The notes: a model not told the origin generated them from the letters alone. Numbered from the stretch's first letter, positions 26,074 to 36,138 are shown. The stretch is 64,000 nt of DNA from Aequorivita capsosiphonis DSM 23843 (GCF_000429125.1 NZ_AUBG01000016.1:62001-126000); one strand, 5' to 3'. Numbers and translations: made by a program.

Positions 26074-27066
26074 GTGAAAGTAGCGGTGGTCATACTTAAT
26101 TGGAACGGAAAAGGTTTATTGGAGAAATTTCTACCGGCGGTGGTTGAATTTTCTAAGGAAGCCACTGTTTATGTTGCCGATAATGCTTCAAGGGACGATT
26201 CAGTTTCTTTTATTTCGAAAAGTTTCCCATCAGTAAAAATAATTCAAAATAAAGTAAATGGCGGTTATGCCAAAGGTTATAACGACGCATTAAAAAGTCT
26301 TTCTGAAACAATTTTTGTTTTGTTGAATAGTGATGTAGAAGTAACCGAAAATTGGCTGCAACCCGTTCTTTCAGAATTTTCAAAAGATAATTCGGTGGTG
26401 GCTGCACAACCAAAAATTCTCGATTTTAAAAATAAAGAGTACTTTGAATATGCCGGCGCCGCAGGTGGATTTGTGGATAAGTATGGTTATCCCTATTGCC
26501 GCGGACGAATTTTCAATACGCTGGAAAAAGATACTGGACAATACAACGGTATTACCGAAATATTCTGGGCTTCGGGAGCTTGCCTTTTTGTAAAATCGGA
26601 AGCCTTTTGGAGTGCCGGCGGACTGGATGAAGATTATTTTGCACATCAAGAAGAGATAGATCTCTGCTGGCGAATGAAGTCCAAAGGAGGAAAAATTCTT
26701 TACATTGGAAATTCAGAAATATATCACGTAGGCGGTGCCACCCTAGATTCTCTAAACCCTAAGAAGACTTTTTATAACTTCAGAAATTCGCTTTTAAACC
26801 TTTTGAAAAATGTTGGCGGAGTGAAAGCTTTTAGTGCCATTTTTATGAGAATGGTTTTAGATGGAGTCGCCGCTGTTCAGTTTTTATTTCAGGGAAAACC
26901 CAAGCATTTCGCAGCCATTGGTAAAGCGCATCTTAGCTTTTATAGTCTTATGCCAAAATTTAACAGAAAACGCAAAAAAAACGCTACTACTCTAAGATAT
27001 TTCGCAATAAAATCTATTGTATATCAGTATTTTATACGGAATAAGAGATTTTTTAGCGACTTATAA
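26074..27066 (+). CDS. Glycosyltransferase family 2
   Basis: Start chosen at GTG 26074 (330 residues, opening VKVAVVILNWNGKG), because GT2 homologues begin this way and because the upstream in-frame extension to 25996 runs through an inverted-repeat element and a -7 promoter box. Seen: NWNG opening, VADNAS and LLNSDVEV (the DxD-type metal site), FWASGACLFVKSEAF, DEDYFAHQEEIDLCWR and YHVGGATL. It transfers a sugar from a nucleotide sugar, probably in envelope polysaccharide or lipopolysaccharide assembly. The order holA, HsdR_N, GT2, OmpA is usual for the family. Confidence 0.9.
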   Translation: MKVAVVILNWNGKGLLEKFLPAVVEFSKEATVYVADNASRDDSVSFISKSFPSVKIIQNKVNGGYAKGYNDALKSLSETIFVLLNSDVEVTENWLQPVLSEFSKDNSVVAAQPKILDFKNKEYFEYAGAAGGFVDKYGYPYCRGRIFNTLEKDTGQYNGITEIFWASGACLFVKSEAFWSAGGLDEDYFAHQEEIDLCWRMKSKGGKILYIGNSEIYHVGGATLDSLNPKKTFYNFRNSLLNLLKNVGGVKAFSAIFMRMVLDGVAAVQFLFQGKPKHFAAIGKAHLSFYSLMPKFNRKRKKNATTLRYFAIKSIVYQYFIRNKRFFSDL

Positions 27067-27084
27067 CCTAAATTATTGTTAATC

Positions 27085-27117
27085 GTTTCAAGAGTAGTGC
27101 GGATTTTGATAATTTTG
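27085..27117 (+). promoter_or_regulatory. Candidate ompA-like promoter
   Basis: TTTC at 27085-27088 and TAATTTTG at 27110-27117, separated by 21 bases, 46 bases ahead of the OmpA start. The downstream box fits TAnnTTTG exactly; the upstream box has one mismatch to TTTG. Confidence 0.45.
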
Positions 27118-27163
27118 GCGCTTAATGTATGAATGAACAATCTAAATATAACATTTACAAATT

Positions 27164-28027
27164 ATGAAGAAACTATTGATTTTAGCAATGTGCTCCGGTC
27201 TGGTATTTACCTCTTGCGTTTCCAAGAAGAAATATGCTGAGCTTGAGACCAAACAACAAAACACGCAAGATCTGCTAAACACAGCTACTGTTAAGCTTAA
27301 CGACTGTCTTGCAGCAAGAGCAGCAACGGATGCACGAGCTAAGCAGCTTGAAGAGCGTCTTGCTGATATGAAGAAAACAAATTCTGATCTTATTCAAAGT
27401 TCAAAAGATCTTACTATGTTAACTTCTAAAGGAGCTACCAACCTTGAGAAATCATTAGAAAGCCTAAAAGAGAAAGATCTTAAAATCACTCGTTTACAGG
27501 ATGCTATTAGTAAAAAAGATAGTGTAACACTTGCTTTGGTTACAAGTTTGAAAAAAGAAGTTGGTATGAACGATCCTGACATTGAAGTAAATGTTGAGAA
27601 AGGTGTCGTTTATATTTCGTTATCTGATAAAGTTTTATTTAAAACTGGAAGCTACCAAATTTCAGGAAGAGCTAACGAAATCTTAGGAAAAGTTGCAAAA
27701 GTAATTAATGGTAAACCAGACTTTGAAGCTATGGTTGAAGGACATACTGATAATGTTCCTTACCGTTCAAGAGAAGGTATCCAAGATAATTGGGACTTGA
27801 GTGTAAAAAGAGCTACTTCAATTGTAAGAGCATTGCAAGATCTTGGTATCGCACCAGAAAGATTAGTGGCAGCAGGTCGTGGTGAGTACGATCCACTAGT
27901 ACCAAACACTAGCGCTGAAAACAGAGCTAAAAACAGACGTACCCGTATTTTGGTTCTTCCAAAAATCGATCAGTTCTATGATATGATTGAAAAAGAAATG
28001 AAGAATCTTGAAGGAAGTGATAAGTAA
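27164..28027 (+). CDS. OmpA family lipoprotein
   Basis: A 287-residue lipoprotein (VFTSC, Cys17). Residues about 25-130 are a coiled coil rich in Glu, Lys and Leu, and the C-terminal ~120 residues are an OmpA domain with VEGHTDNVPYRS, NWDLSVKRATSIVRAL and NRAKNRRTRILVLP, which binds peptidoglycan. It tethers the outer membrane to the wall. It has its own promoter and terminator, so it is a single-gene, probably strongly expressed unit. Confidence 0.93.
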   Translation: MKKLLILAMCSGLVFTSCVSKKKYAELETKQQNTQDLLNTATVKLNDCLAARAATDARAKQLEERLADMKKTNSDLIQSSKDLTMLTSKGATNLEKSLESLKEKDLKITRLQDAISKKDSVTLALVTSLKKEVGMNDPDIEVNVEKGVVYISLSDKVLFKTGSYQISGRANEILGKVAKVINGKPDFEAMVEGHTDNVPYRSREGIQDNWDLSVKRATSIVRALQDLGIAPERLVAAGRGEYDPLVPNTSAENRAKNRRTRILVLPKIDQFYDMIEKEMKNLEGSDK

Positions 28028-28052
28028 ACTTCCCAAGTTTTTAAAATAAATT

Positions 28053-28082
28053 AAACCCGGTCCAAAAGACCGGGTTTTTTAT
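28053..28082 (+). terminator. Intrinsic terminator of the OmpA gene
   Basis: Stem AAACCCGGTC / GACCGGGTTT with loop CAAAA-type and a run of T after it. A GC-rich, strong stem close behind the stop. Confidence 0.9.
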
Positions 28083-28169
28083 TGGTTTTGTGTCACGTAT
28101 TAAAGTAATAATCACAAAGCTTTTCGTATCTTAGTTCATAAACTAGGCAAAAAGATAAATTTAAACGAA

Positions 28170-28514
28170 ATGGAAGAATTCACCACCAATTGGACCCACG
28201 AAGAATTAAAAGGATATATACTATTGTATTGTGCCCACGCAGATTTCAATGTTTCCAAAGAAGAAAAGGAATACATTAAATCGAAAGTTGGCGAAGAAAA
28301 GTATCAAAAAATACGAAAAGAATTTGAAGATGACAATGACTATCAGCAAATTCAGAAAATTCACGCTACCATTGAACGTCTTGAGTATTCAAAAGAAGAA
28401 ATAGATGAAGCCTTTCAAAGTATTAAAAAATTATTCTTGGCTGATGGTAAAGAAATGGACGTTTTGGAACAAAACATCTACAGAGGCTTAAAGCATCTCC
28501 TCCAGAAACAATAA
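28170..28514 (+). CDS. Small acidic helical protein, TerB-like
   Basis: A 114-residue cytoplasmic protein, all helical and rich in Glu and Lys. The pattern LLYCAHADFNVSKEEKEYI and KKLFLADGKEMDVLEQ resembles the two acidic halves of a TerB fold, a metal-binding domain; this is an inference. No partner genes of a tellurite cluster are present. It is monocistronic between two terminators. Confidence 0.7.
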   Translation: MEEFTTNWTHEELKGYILLYCAHADFNVSKEEKEYIKSKVGEEKYQKIRKEFEDDNDYQQIQKIHATIERLEYSKEEIDEAFQSIKKLFLADGKEMDVLEQNIYRGLKHLLQKQ

Positions 28515-28531
28515 ACCTATTCACTATCTCT

Positions 28532-28579
28532 AAAAAAATAGAGCTGGATTGATTTAAAACCAATTCAGCTCTATTTTTT
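28532..28579. terminator. Bidirectional terminator
   Basis: Stem AAAAAATAGAGCTG.ATTG / CAAT.CAGCTCTATTTTTT between two convergent genes, with T-runs on both strands. Confidence 0.88.
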
Positions 28580-28636
28580 ACGAAATATGTTTGAGCTATT
28601 AAATATCTGAAATATTGTAAATTTTGCTGAGTTTAG

Positions 28637-29254
28637 CTATAGCTCCAAACTTCCTTTTCCTTCCCGAATAACCTCTGGTTCACTTCCTGTAAGATCAATC
28701 ACTGTAGAAGCGACGTTTCCTCCGAAACCACCGTCAATTACCAGATCAACTAAGTTGTCCCATTTTTCTAGAATAAGTTCGGGGTCAGTGGTGTATTCAA
28801 TCACCTCATCTTCATCTTTTATAGAAGTTGAAATTATCGGGTTGCCCAATTCGTGAACAATAGCGCGGGCTATTGCATTATCCGGAACACGGATACCCAC
28901 TTCCTTTTTCTTTTTAAAGACTGTTGGCAAATTATTATTTCCCGGAAGGATAAAAGTATAGGGCCCAGGCAAGTTTCTTTTCAATAACTTAAAAGTTGGC
29001 GAATCTATCTGCTTTACATAATCACTCAAGTTACTCAGATCCTCACAAACAAAGGAGAAATTGGCCTTTTCCAATTTCACACCTCGCAACTGTGCTACAC
29101 GTTCCAATGCGCGGTTATTTTTAATATCGCAACCCAGCGCATAAACGGTATCACTTGGGTAGATAATAACCCCTCCATCCCGAAGTATTTTTACTACACG
29201 CTTTATTTCCTTAGGGTTTGGGTTTTCTTCGTAAATCTTTATAAATTCAGCCAT
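28637..29254 (-). CDS. tsaC: L-threonylcarbamoyladenylate synthase (TsaC/YrdC/Sua5 family)
   Basis: A 205-residue YrdC-domain protein that makes threonylcarbamoyl-AMP from threonine, bicarbonate and ATP, for the t6A modification of tRNA. Seen: the opening GGVIIYPSDTVYALGCD with the KxR and SxN-type residues following, PGPYTFILPG and GIRVPDN. It has the short TsaC form without the extra Sua5 domain. A single gene with a terminator shared with the gene at 28170. Confidence 0.9.
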   Translation of the reverse strand: MAEFIKIYEENPNPKEIKRVVKILRDGGVIIYPSDTVYALGCDIKNNRALERVAQLRGVKLEKANFSFVCEDLSNLSDYVKQIDSPTFKLLKRNLPGPYTFILPGNNNLPTVFKKKKEVGIRVPDNAIARAIVHELGNPIISTSIKDEDEVIEYTTDPELILEKWDNLVDLVIDGGFGGNVASTVIDLTGSEPEVIREGKGSLEL

Positions 29255-29367
29255 CGCATTATTTTTGTTCTAAATATAATTCATTTTATAGCAAATACCA
29301 ACTCATCATAAATCTGCTGTATCATAAACAATAGATTTCTTCGTTATGGAGTACAACAAATATACTT

Positions 29368-30240
29368 ATGAAAAAGCTGCTAATTATAATTCTTCTCTTC
29401 GGAATTCAACTAAGTTATGTTTCCTGCTCCAAAGACAGCGATAATGTTTCGGAACTGCCATTAGAAGCAACAAGTCTATTGGATGTTTCCTACGGTAACA
29501 ATCCGCAACAAAAGTACGATCTTTATTTACCGGCCAACCGTACTAGTACTAAAACGAAAATAATAGCATTGGTGCACGGTGGCGGATGGACTGAAGGCGA
29601 TAAGAACGATATGGCCTTTCTTATTCCTTATATTCAGCAGAAACATCCAAACCACGCCATTGTGAATATAAACTATGTATTGGCAGATGTAAATACTCCG
29701 GCCTTTCCAAATCAAATTCTGAATTTAAAATCAGTTATAAGCAAATTGACCAATGAGAAAAATGAATTACAGATTTTTCCAGAGTTTGCCCTTATTGGCG
29801 TTAGTGCTGGCGCCCATCTTTCATTAATGTATGATTATGTTTACGATACTGATGACCAAGTGAAAATGCTAGCAGATGTTGTAGGGCCATCAGATTTTAC
29901 AGACCCATATTTCAGTGAAAATCCAGGTTTTCCAGTCCTCTTATCTTTATTGGTTGATGAAAGCGCCTATTCCCCAGGAACAGATTATGCTGAAGTATTA
30001 AGTCCTGCACTCCAAGTTTCAACTGAGAGTAGCCCTAGCCTACTTTTCTACGGAAATGCAGATCCTCTTGTGCCACTTTCAAATGCAACAACTTTAAATG
30101 CAGCACTTAATGAAGCGCAAATTGATCATAATTTTAATGTATATGAAGGTGGCCACGGCAATTGGGCTCAAGCTGATATTGAGGATATGCTAGCGCAAAT
30201 AAGTGTCTATGTTGATACCTATTTGGAGGTGGAGGAATAG
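29368..30240 (+). CDS. Alpha/beta hydrolase (esterase/lipase type), lipoprotein
   Basis: A 290-residue hydrolase with a lipoprotein signal (YVSC, Cys20). The oxyanion motif HGGGW is at 70-74, the nucleophile S146 in GVSAG, and the acid and histidine are likely in GNADPLVP and EGGHGNW. This is the hormone-sensitive-lipase/BD-FAE group of esterases, acting on small esters or deacetylating carbohydrates. It is a lone gene; the substrate is not indicated by the neighbours. Confidence 0.88.
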   Translation: MKKLLIIILLFGIQLSYVSCSKDSDNVSELPLEATSLLDVSYGNNPQQKYDLYLPANRTSTKTKIIALVHGGGWTEGDKNDMAFLIPYIQQKHPNHAIVNINYVLADVNTPAFPNQILNLKSVISKLTNEKNELQIFPEFALIGVSAGAHLSLMYDYVYDTDDQVKMLADVVGPSDFTDPYFSENPGFPVLLSLLVDESAYSPGTDYAEVLSPALQVSTESSPSLLFYGNADPLVPLSNATTLNAALNEAQIDHNFNVYEGGHGNWAQADIEDMLAQISVYVDTYLEVEE

Positions 30241-30249
30241 GTTGGTTTC

Positions 30250-30265
30250 GTTAATTCGAATTAAC
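30250..30265. other. Perfect 16-base palindrome between convergent genes
   Basis: GTTAATTCGAATTAAC is self-complementary and lies in the 43-base gap between the esterase and helicase stops, with GGTT and AACC-type words on either side. It lacks T-runs, so it is a poor terminator; it may be a binding site or chance. Confidence 0.4.
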
Positions 30266-30283
30266 CAATCCTAAATTAACAAA

Positions 30284-32605
30284 TCACGAATCAAGAACCT
30301 TCAATTTTGCAAACCGAAGAAGTAATTTTTTTAAACCTCCGTTTTCAAAATCTATTTCCGCTTTTGTATCTGCTCCTACACCTTCAACTTTCATGATTTT
30401 CCCTTTTCCGAAGCGTACGTGTTCCACCATCGTACCAGTATTTAAGTTGGCATCTTTGGCGCTAAAGTTCTTATCAGTTTCACTGGCTACTGGTCTTAGT
30501 CTGCGCAATTTTCGAAGTTGTTCTTCCGTGGGACCAGATGGCGCTCTCCCTGCAACCGGTTTTTTTAACCGAAGCTTGCTATGATCTACATCGTCAAAAA
30601 TATCGGCATCAAGCAAGGGTTTGTAGCGGTTTTCGGTGATTGGGGTTAGATACTCCAAAAAGCTTTCGTCAATTTCCTCAATAAAGCGGCTTGGTTCGGC
30701 ATCAATCAATTTTCCCCAACGGTAGCGGCTTTGGGTATAAACTAAATACGCCTGCTTTTCAGCGCGGGTTAAGGCTACGTAAAATAAACGGCGTTCCTCT
30801 TCCAGTTCGCTTCTGGTGTTCATACTCATGCCACTTGGGAACAGATCTTCCTCCATCCCCACAATATAGACATACGGAAATTCCAGGCCTTTCGCCAAAT
30901 GCACGGTCATTAAAGCCACACGGTCGTCATCGCCCTTATCGTTATCCAAGTCTGTGGCAAGGGCAACGTCTTCCATAAATTCTGAAAGGGAAGCTGTGGA
31001 ATCAGCAATTTCCTTTTGCTCTTCCACAAAATCACGCATCCCGTTTAGTAACTCCTCAATATTTTCCATGCGAGCAATACCTTCAGGAGTTCCGTCTTTC
31101 TTTAATTCCTGAAGCAATCCCGTTTTCTTGGCAACGTGTTCAGTGATCTGAAAAGCATCATAATTTTTGTTCAAAACCTGAAAACTTTCAATTCTTGTGA
31201 CAAAATCCTGCAACTTGGTTTTAGTTCCCGAGTTTATTTTTAAATCGATTTTATCAATATTTTTCATCACTTCAAAAATAGAACGATTGTAATGATTCGC
31301 TGCTACTATTAATCGTTCCAAGGTTGTGCCTCCAATTCCACGCGCTGGATAATTGATTACACGTTTCAGCGCTTCTTCGTCTTTCGGATTCAAAATCAGG
31401 CGCAAATAAGCAAGCACATCTTTTATTTCTTTCCGCTGGTAAAAACTAAGGCCACCGTAAATTCGATATGGAATATCTTTCTTCCGCAGGGCATCTTCTA
31501 TGGCTCGACTTTGGGCATTTGTTCTATATAAAATAGCAAAATCACCATCTTTCATCTGATAGTTCATTTTATTTTCAAAGATGGAGCTGGCTACAAATCT
31601 GCCTTCATCACCATCGGTCATGGTTCTATTTACAAGTATTTTATTGCCCTCATCATTGTCTGTCCAAACGATTTTGTCCAGTCGAGTTTTATTTTTTTCG
31701 ATAACATTGTTCGCGGCATTTACAATGTTTTTGGTAGAACGATAATTCTGCTCCAATCGGAACACTTTCACCTCATCATAATCCTTTTGAAAATTCAAAA
31801 TATTATTGATGTTCGCCCCTCTAAATGCATAGATACTTTGGGCATCGTCACCCACCACACAAATATTTTGGAATTTATCTGAAAGTGCCCGAACAATCAG
31901 ATACTGACTGTGGTTCGTATCTTGATACTCATCTACCAAAATATAACGGAAACGGTTTTGATATTTCGCCAAAACATCTGGAAAACGAGTTAGAAGCTCA
32001 TTGGTTTTCAGCAATAAGTCGTCAAAATCCATGGCGCCCGCCTTAAAACATTTATCAACGTAAGCCTGATAAATATCGCCCATACGCGGCATTTTCGCCA
32101 TAGCATCCGCCTCCATCAAATCAGGATTGCTTAAATATGCCTTTACCGTTACCAAACTGTTTTTATAGGAAGAAATTCGCGAATAAACTTTTTTGTATTT
32201 ATAAACATCCTTATCAAGGTGCATTTCTTTGATAACCGCACGAATCACGCTTTGTGAATCTTGGGTATCGTAAATTGTAAAATTTGAGGGATACCCTAAT
32301 CTGTCAGCCTCAAAACGAAGGATTTTCGCAAAAATACTATGAAAGGTTCCCATCCAGAGATTCTTGGATTCACTGGATCCAACAATCCTTGAGATCCGGC
32401 CTTTCATCTCACGAGCGGCCTTATTGGTGAAAGTTAAAGCTAAAATATTGAACGGGTCAACACCTTTAGACATCAAATAGGCAATGCGAAAAGTCAAAAC
32501 CCTAGTTTTCCCAGATCCCGCACCAGCAATCACTATCATAGCCCCATCTTTTTGTAGCACTGGCGCAAGTTGAGCTTCATTTAGTTGTTCTAAATACTTT
32601 TCCAA
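30284..32605 (-). CDS. pcrA: UvrD/PcrA/Rep-type DNA helicase
   Basis: A 773-residue superfamily 1A helicase. Seen in order: Q-motif LNEAQLAPV, Walker A AGAGSGKTRVLTFR, DEYQDTN, GDDAQSIYAFRGAN, VFRLEQNYRS, MTVHLAKGLEFPYV and LFYVALTRAEKQ. The C-terminal end (GTMVEHVRFGKGKIMKVEG) is the Tudor-like domain of PcrA that binds RNA polymerase. It moves 3'-5' on single-stranded DNA in repair and replication. Start is TTG at 32605. UvrD or PcrA naming is by convention. Confidence 0.93.
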   Translation of the reverse strand: MEKYLEQLNEAQLAPVLQKDGAMIVIAGAGSGKTRVLTFRIAYLMSKGVDPFNILALTFTNKAAREMKGRISRIVGSSESKNLWMGTFHSIFAKILRFEADRLGYPSNFTIYDTQDSQSVIRAVIKEMHLDKDVYKYKKVYSRISSYKNSLVTVKAYLSNPDLMEADAMAKMPRMGDIYQAYVDKCFKAGAMDFDDLLLKTNELLTRFPDVLAKYQNRFRYILVDEYQDTNHSQYLIVRALSDKFQNICVVGDDAQSIYAFRGANINNILNFQKDYDEVKVFRLEQNYRSTKNIVNAANNVIEKNKTRLDKIVWTDNDEGNKILVNRTMTDGDEGRFVASSIFENKMNYQMKDGDFAILYRTNAQSRAIEDALRKKDIPYRIYGGLSFYQRKEIKDVLAYLRLILNPKDEEALKRVINYPARGIGGTTLERLIVAANHYNRSIFEVMKNIDKIDLKINSGTKTKLQDFVTRIESFQVLNKNYDAFQITEHVAKKTGLLQELKKDGTPEGIARMENIEELLNGMRDFVEEQKEIADSTASLSEFMEDVALATDLDNDKGDDDRVALMTVHLAKGLEFPYVYIVGMEEDLFPSGMSMNTRSELEEERRLFYVALTRAEKQAYLVYTQSRYRWGKLIDAEPSRFIEEIDESFLEYLTPITENRYKPLLDADIFDDVDHSKLRLKKPVAGRAPSGPTEEQLRKLRRLRPVASETDKNFSAKDANLNTGTMVEHVRFGKGKIMKVEGVGADTKAEIDFENGGLKKLLLRFAKLKVLDS

Positions 32606-32794
32606 AATTTTCCTTTTTTAACGCTGTGAAATTAACCAATCTAAGCCTTTTAAACCCACTTATCTTGTGTGAATTTTAAACAAAGTTCGCAAGAAGATCT
32701 TGTAAGTTTAGTTAACGTACTATGAATAAATAGCTCTACTGGAATTCACGAAGAAATCAATATTTTTTTGATTAGAAAACCTTTATACTAAAAA

Positions 32795-33652
32795 TTACTT
32801 TTCGGACAATAGTGGAAAAGCCTCTTTTTTCCAAGTGCCATCAGCCTGTTGAATGGAATATTGATAATCTCCCGCTTCCACAAAAGCGGGATTAAATTGG
32901 TAAGAGACAAGTTCCAACTCAAATTCTCCAGAGGTGAATTTTGTTATAACCTGATTTTTTCCGAAGATCCCCGAAAAATCAAATCCAACTGCGGGCAGTC
33001 TGATATCGCCTTCCAATTTATTAAAGCCGTAAACTTGGTAAAAGTTTACTGGAATAATTTCTGTAATGTAGGTACTTTGATCGCCGCTTAGTTTACTAAA
33101 CTCCCACTTATACTCCTTACCGACAATAGGTTTTCCATCGACATTATTGTATTCTTCTAAAGATTTTGTTTTTCCTGTTGGTTTTAAAGAAACATACTGA
33201 TCTGAAACAGGATAAGAAAGTTTTTCGTCATAGAATTCAGGATTTGCGACCCATTCTATAAATTGAGAACCTATGGTTTGTTCTCCGTGGCCATCATTTC
33301 CGAAGAAATAATAGTTTCCTAACGTATCACTCACCACGAACTTTATCATTGGATCGTCGGGCATATACATTAATTGGCCAGTATCAGGGTTGTGATAAAG
33401 CCAAAATTCTTCTGGCTCCTCTCCTTCATCACCATAGCTATAAATAAAAGCATGACTAAAATAAAGTGTCTGGGCAGGGTCGTATTCTAGATGATTCGCC
33501 TCCTCAAAATATTCTTCATCCTCGTTTGTCGCTTCTTCCAGAACAATAGTTTCAGAGGAAGATTCGTTTCCCTTTTCTTCATTTTCATTTTGGGATTTAC
33601 ACCCAAAAATAGAAATGGTCACTAAAATAAAATAGAGTATGGCTGCTTTCAT
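32795..33652 (-). CDS. Lipoprotein of unknown function
   Basis: Start placed at the ATG at 33652, giving 285 residues and a clean lipoprotein signal (MKAAILYFILV...IFGC, then KSQ). An upstream in-frame start at 33679 would put nine extra residues before the signal. After the cysteine comes an acidic linker rich in Glu, then a beta-rich domain without a motif I recognise. No operon partners; it is followed by a 190-base gap to the helicase gene. Confidence 0.7.
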   Translation of the reverse strand: MKAAILYFILVTISIFGCKSQNENEEKGNESSSETIVLEEATNEDEEYFEEANHLEYDPAQTLYFSHAFIYSYGDEGEEPEEFWLYHNPDTGQLMYMPDDPMIKFVVSDTLGNYYFFGNDGHGEQTIGSQFIEWVANPEFYDEKLSYPVSDQYVSLKPTGKTKSLEEYNNVDGKPIVGKEYKWEFSKLSGDQSTYITEIIPVNFYQVYGFNKLEGDIRLPAVGFDFSGIFGKNQVITKFTSGEFELELVSYQFNPAFVEAGDYQYSIQQADGTWKKEAFPLLSEK

Positions 33653-33924
33653 AAGATTAGTTTTCACAAGTTTAAGCATTATTTCTTAATTCCTAAAAAA
33701 GCTCCAATCTCTCCAATCAGTCGAGATTAATCTATTTTTCAAAAAAATGAAATACCTTCTATTTTTAAGTAGATATATTATCATAGTTTTAACTTTTCGT
33801 TTGATAAAAAAAATAATTCGAACTAAAAAAAGAGATACTTTTGATTATTATCTGGATGAAAAGCGTTTTTCAAATTTCTTCTGATTCCATTTAATTTTAA
33901 ATATCTTTATAAAAAATACATTTT

Positions 33925-35541
33925 ATGAACGAGATTCTATCATTCTTAGGACAGATCCCATGGTGGGCTTGGATATTGATCTTTTTGGCAATTGTTGCTA
34001 TTCGTGATGTTTTCTTCAATAAATATCACGCAGTTAGCCATAACTTTCCAATAGTTGGTCATATTCGCTATATGCTTGAAAGCATTGGACCTGAATTACG
34101 TCAATATATTGTTGCCAATAATCGCGAAGAACTTCCATTTAACCGTATTGAACGCGGGTGGATCTACGCTTCTGCCAAAAACGCGAACAATTATGAAGGC
34201 TTTGGAACTGACCGTGATATTTATGAGCCCAACTATATTTTCATCAACAATGCGATGCTTCCCTTTAAGGTTCAAAAAGAAAATCCAAATTATAAAAACC
34301 CCTATTTTTTACCATGTGCAAAATTGATGGGTGAGTATAATAAGCGACGACGACCTTATCGACCTACTTCTGTTATCAACGTTTCGGCAATGAGTTTTGG
34401 ATCGCTATCGGCAAGGGCAATAGAGTCATTAAACAAAGGTTGCGGCCTTGCTTATTCATATCATAATACAGGCGAAGGTGGCCTTTCTCCCTATCATAAA
34501 ACAGGTGCGGATGTTATTTTTCATTTTGGAACTGGTTATTTTGGAGTTCGCGATGAAGACGGAAATTTTTCTATGGAAAAAATCGTTCAATTGGTAAATG
34601 ATAACCAGCAAGTTAGAGCTATTGAAGTAAAGCTTTCGCAAGGTGCCAAACCAGGAAAAGGTGGTGTTTTACCAGGTGCTAAAATTACTCCAGAAATTGC
34701 TGAAATTAGACATGTACCTTTGGGGAAGGATGTATTATCTCCTCCAAATCATACCGCTTTTGATGATGTTAGAGGTTTGGTTGATTTTGTTGAAAGTATC
34801 GCCGAAGAAACAGGTCTTCCAGTTGGAATTAAATCGGCCGTTGGACGTTTAAATGAGTGGGAAGAGCTAGCTAAAGTAATGAAAGAAACTGGCAAAGGTC
34901 CAGATTTTATAACCATTGATGGTGGTGAAGGTGGAACCGGTGCATCACCTCCAAGTTTTGCCGATCACGTTTCGCTCCCCTGGTTATTTGGTTTTGCCGA
35001 AGTATATAAAATTTTCAAAAAACATGATCTTTGCAATCGTGTGGTCTTTATAGGTAGTGGAAAACTTGGTTTTCCTGCCCGCGCCGCCATGGCTTTTTCC
35101 ATGGGAGCCGACTTAGTTAATGTTGCCCGTGAAGCCATGATGAGCATTGGTTGCATTCAAGCGCAATTGTGCCACACCAACCGTTGCCCAAGTGGTGTTG
35201 CCACCCAAAACAAATGGCTCCAACGAGGTATTAATGTTCAAGACAAATCTGTTAGAGCACATTTTTACTTTAAAAACTTTAGAAAAGAACTATTAGAAAT
35301 GACCCATGCTTGCGGTTATGAGCATCCATGTCAGTTCACTATGGATGATGTAGATTTAACCGTTGGTGACAAAAATCTGATTAAAACCTTATCGCAATCT
35401 TTTATGTACCATAAATGTGCAGTGCCATTTGAAAGTATGAAGGCACTTTCCCATTGTGAACATCTCGGTGGTAATTATCACGAAAAAGAGGCCAAGAAAG
35501 AAGTGAAAGCTATGAAAAAGGAAAATATGGTGCGGTATTAA
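33925..35541 (+). CDS. FMN-binding glutamate synthase family protein
   Basis: A 538-residue protein with an N-terminal membrane helix (about residues 10-28) and a glutamate synthase-like TIM barrel: MSFGSLSARAIESLNKG, GEGGLSPYH, VKLSQGAKPGKGGVLPG, DGGEGGTGASP and the cysteine cluster CIQAQLCHTNRCPSG. This is the GltB-central-domain family; it lacks the amidotransferase domain, so it is not a full glutamate synthase. The physiological reaction is unknown. Confidence 0.9.
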   Translation: MNEILSFLGQIPWWAWILIFLAIVAIRDVFFNKYHAVSHNFPIVGHIRYMLESIGPELRQYIVANNREELPFNRIERGWIYASAKNANNYEGFGTDRDIYEPNYIFINNAMLPFKVQKENPNYKNPYFLPCAKLMGEYNKRRRPYRPTSVINVSAMSFGSLSARAIESLNKGCGLAYSYHNTGEGGLSPYHKTGADVIFHFGTGYFGVRDEDGNFSMEKIVQLVNDNQQVRAIEVKLSQGAKPGKGGVLPGAKITPEIAEIRHVPLGKDVLSPPNHTAFDDVRGLVDFVESIAEETGLPVGIKSAVGRLNEWEELAKVMKETGKGPDFITIDGGEGGTGASPPSFADHVSLPWLFGFAEVYKIFKKHDLCNRVVFIGSGKLGFPARAAMAFSMGADLVNVAREAMMSIGCIQAQLCHTNRCPSGVATQNKWLQRGINVQDKSVRAHFYFKNFRKELLEMTHACGYEHPCQFTMDDVDLTVGDKNLIKTLSQSFMYHKCAVPFESMKALSHCEHLGGNYHEKEAKKEVKAMKKENMVRY

Positions 35542-35610
35542 TTTTTTAGGGAATTTATCTCTTGCCAATATTTCCAAAACATTTAAGTTTGTTCACTTTT
35601 AAAAGTAGCT

Positions 35611-36135
35611 ATGGAAGAAGCAACCCAAATTTTAAGTTATGTAGCATACCTATTGCCCGCAATCGTTGTAGGATTGGTAGCCTATTATTTTTTTAAAGGT
35701 CACACCGCCAACGAGGAAGGCCGGCGTAGATATTTAATTCAAAAAGAAGCGCAAAAGCAGGTGTTACCCATGCGTTTGCAGGCTTATGAACGAATTGTTT
35801 TGCTTTTAGAGCGTATTGACCCAAATAAGCTGTTAATTCGGGTAAAACCATTTTCAGACTCCATGGAAGATTACGAAAATCTGCTTGTGAAAAATATTGA
35901 ACAGGAGTACGAACACAATCTCACACAACAGTTGTATGTTTCTCCGGAATGTTGGAATTTGGTAAATGCTGCGAAAAATGCCACCATTCACGTAATTCGC
36001 CAAAGCGTAATGCAAGAAAAGGATGAGAACGTAGATAAGATGCGCGAGTGGCTTTTAAAGCATTTTATGGAAGAAATAACACCTTCGCAAAAAGCTTTAA
36101 CCTACGTAAAAAAAGAAGTAAGCGAACTTTATTAG
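35611..36135 (+). CDS. Membrane-anchored protein of unknown function
   Basis: A 174-residue protein with one N-terminal transmembrane helix (about residues 9-30) and a cytoplasmic helical domain: the stretch QKEAQKQVLPMRLQAYERIVLLLERIDP is conserved in Flavobacteriia homologues as I recall it. No enzymatic motif is seen. It begins 69 bases after the FMN gene and ends three bases before the convergent response regulator stop, leaving no space for a terminator. Confidence 0.72.
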   Translation: MEEATQILSYVAYLLPAIVVGLVAYYFFKGHTANEEGRRRYLIQKEAQKQVLPMRLQAYERIVLLLERIDPNKLLIRVKPFSDSMEDYENLLVKNIEQEYEHNLTQQLYVSPECWNLVNAAKNATIHVIRQSVMQEKDENVDKMREWLLKHFMEEITPSQKALTYVKKEVSELY

Positions 36136-36138
36136 ATT

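Noticed and set aside
33925..35541. Complete glutamate synthase large subunit
   Set aside because: The amidotransferase and the C-terminal GXGXG domains are missing and no gltD is adjacent; only the FMN barrel is present.
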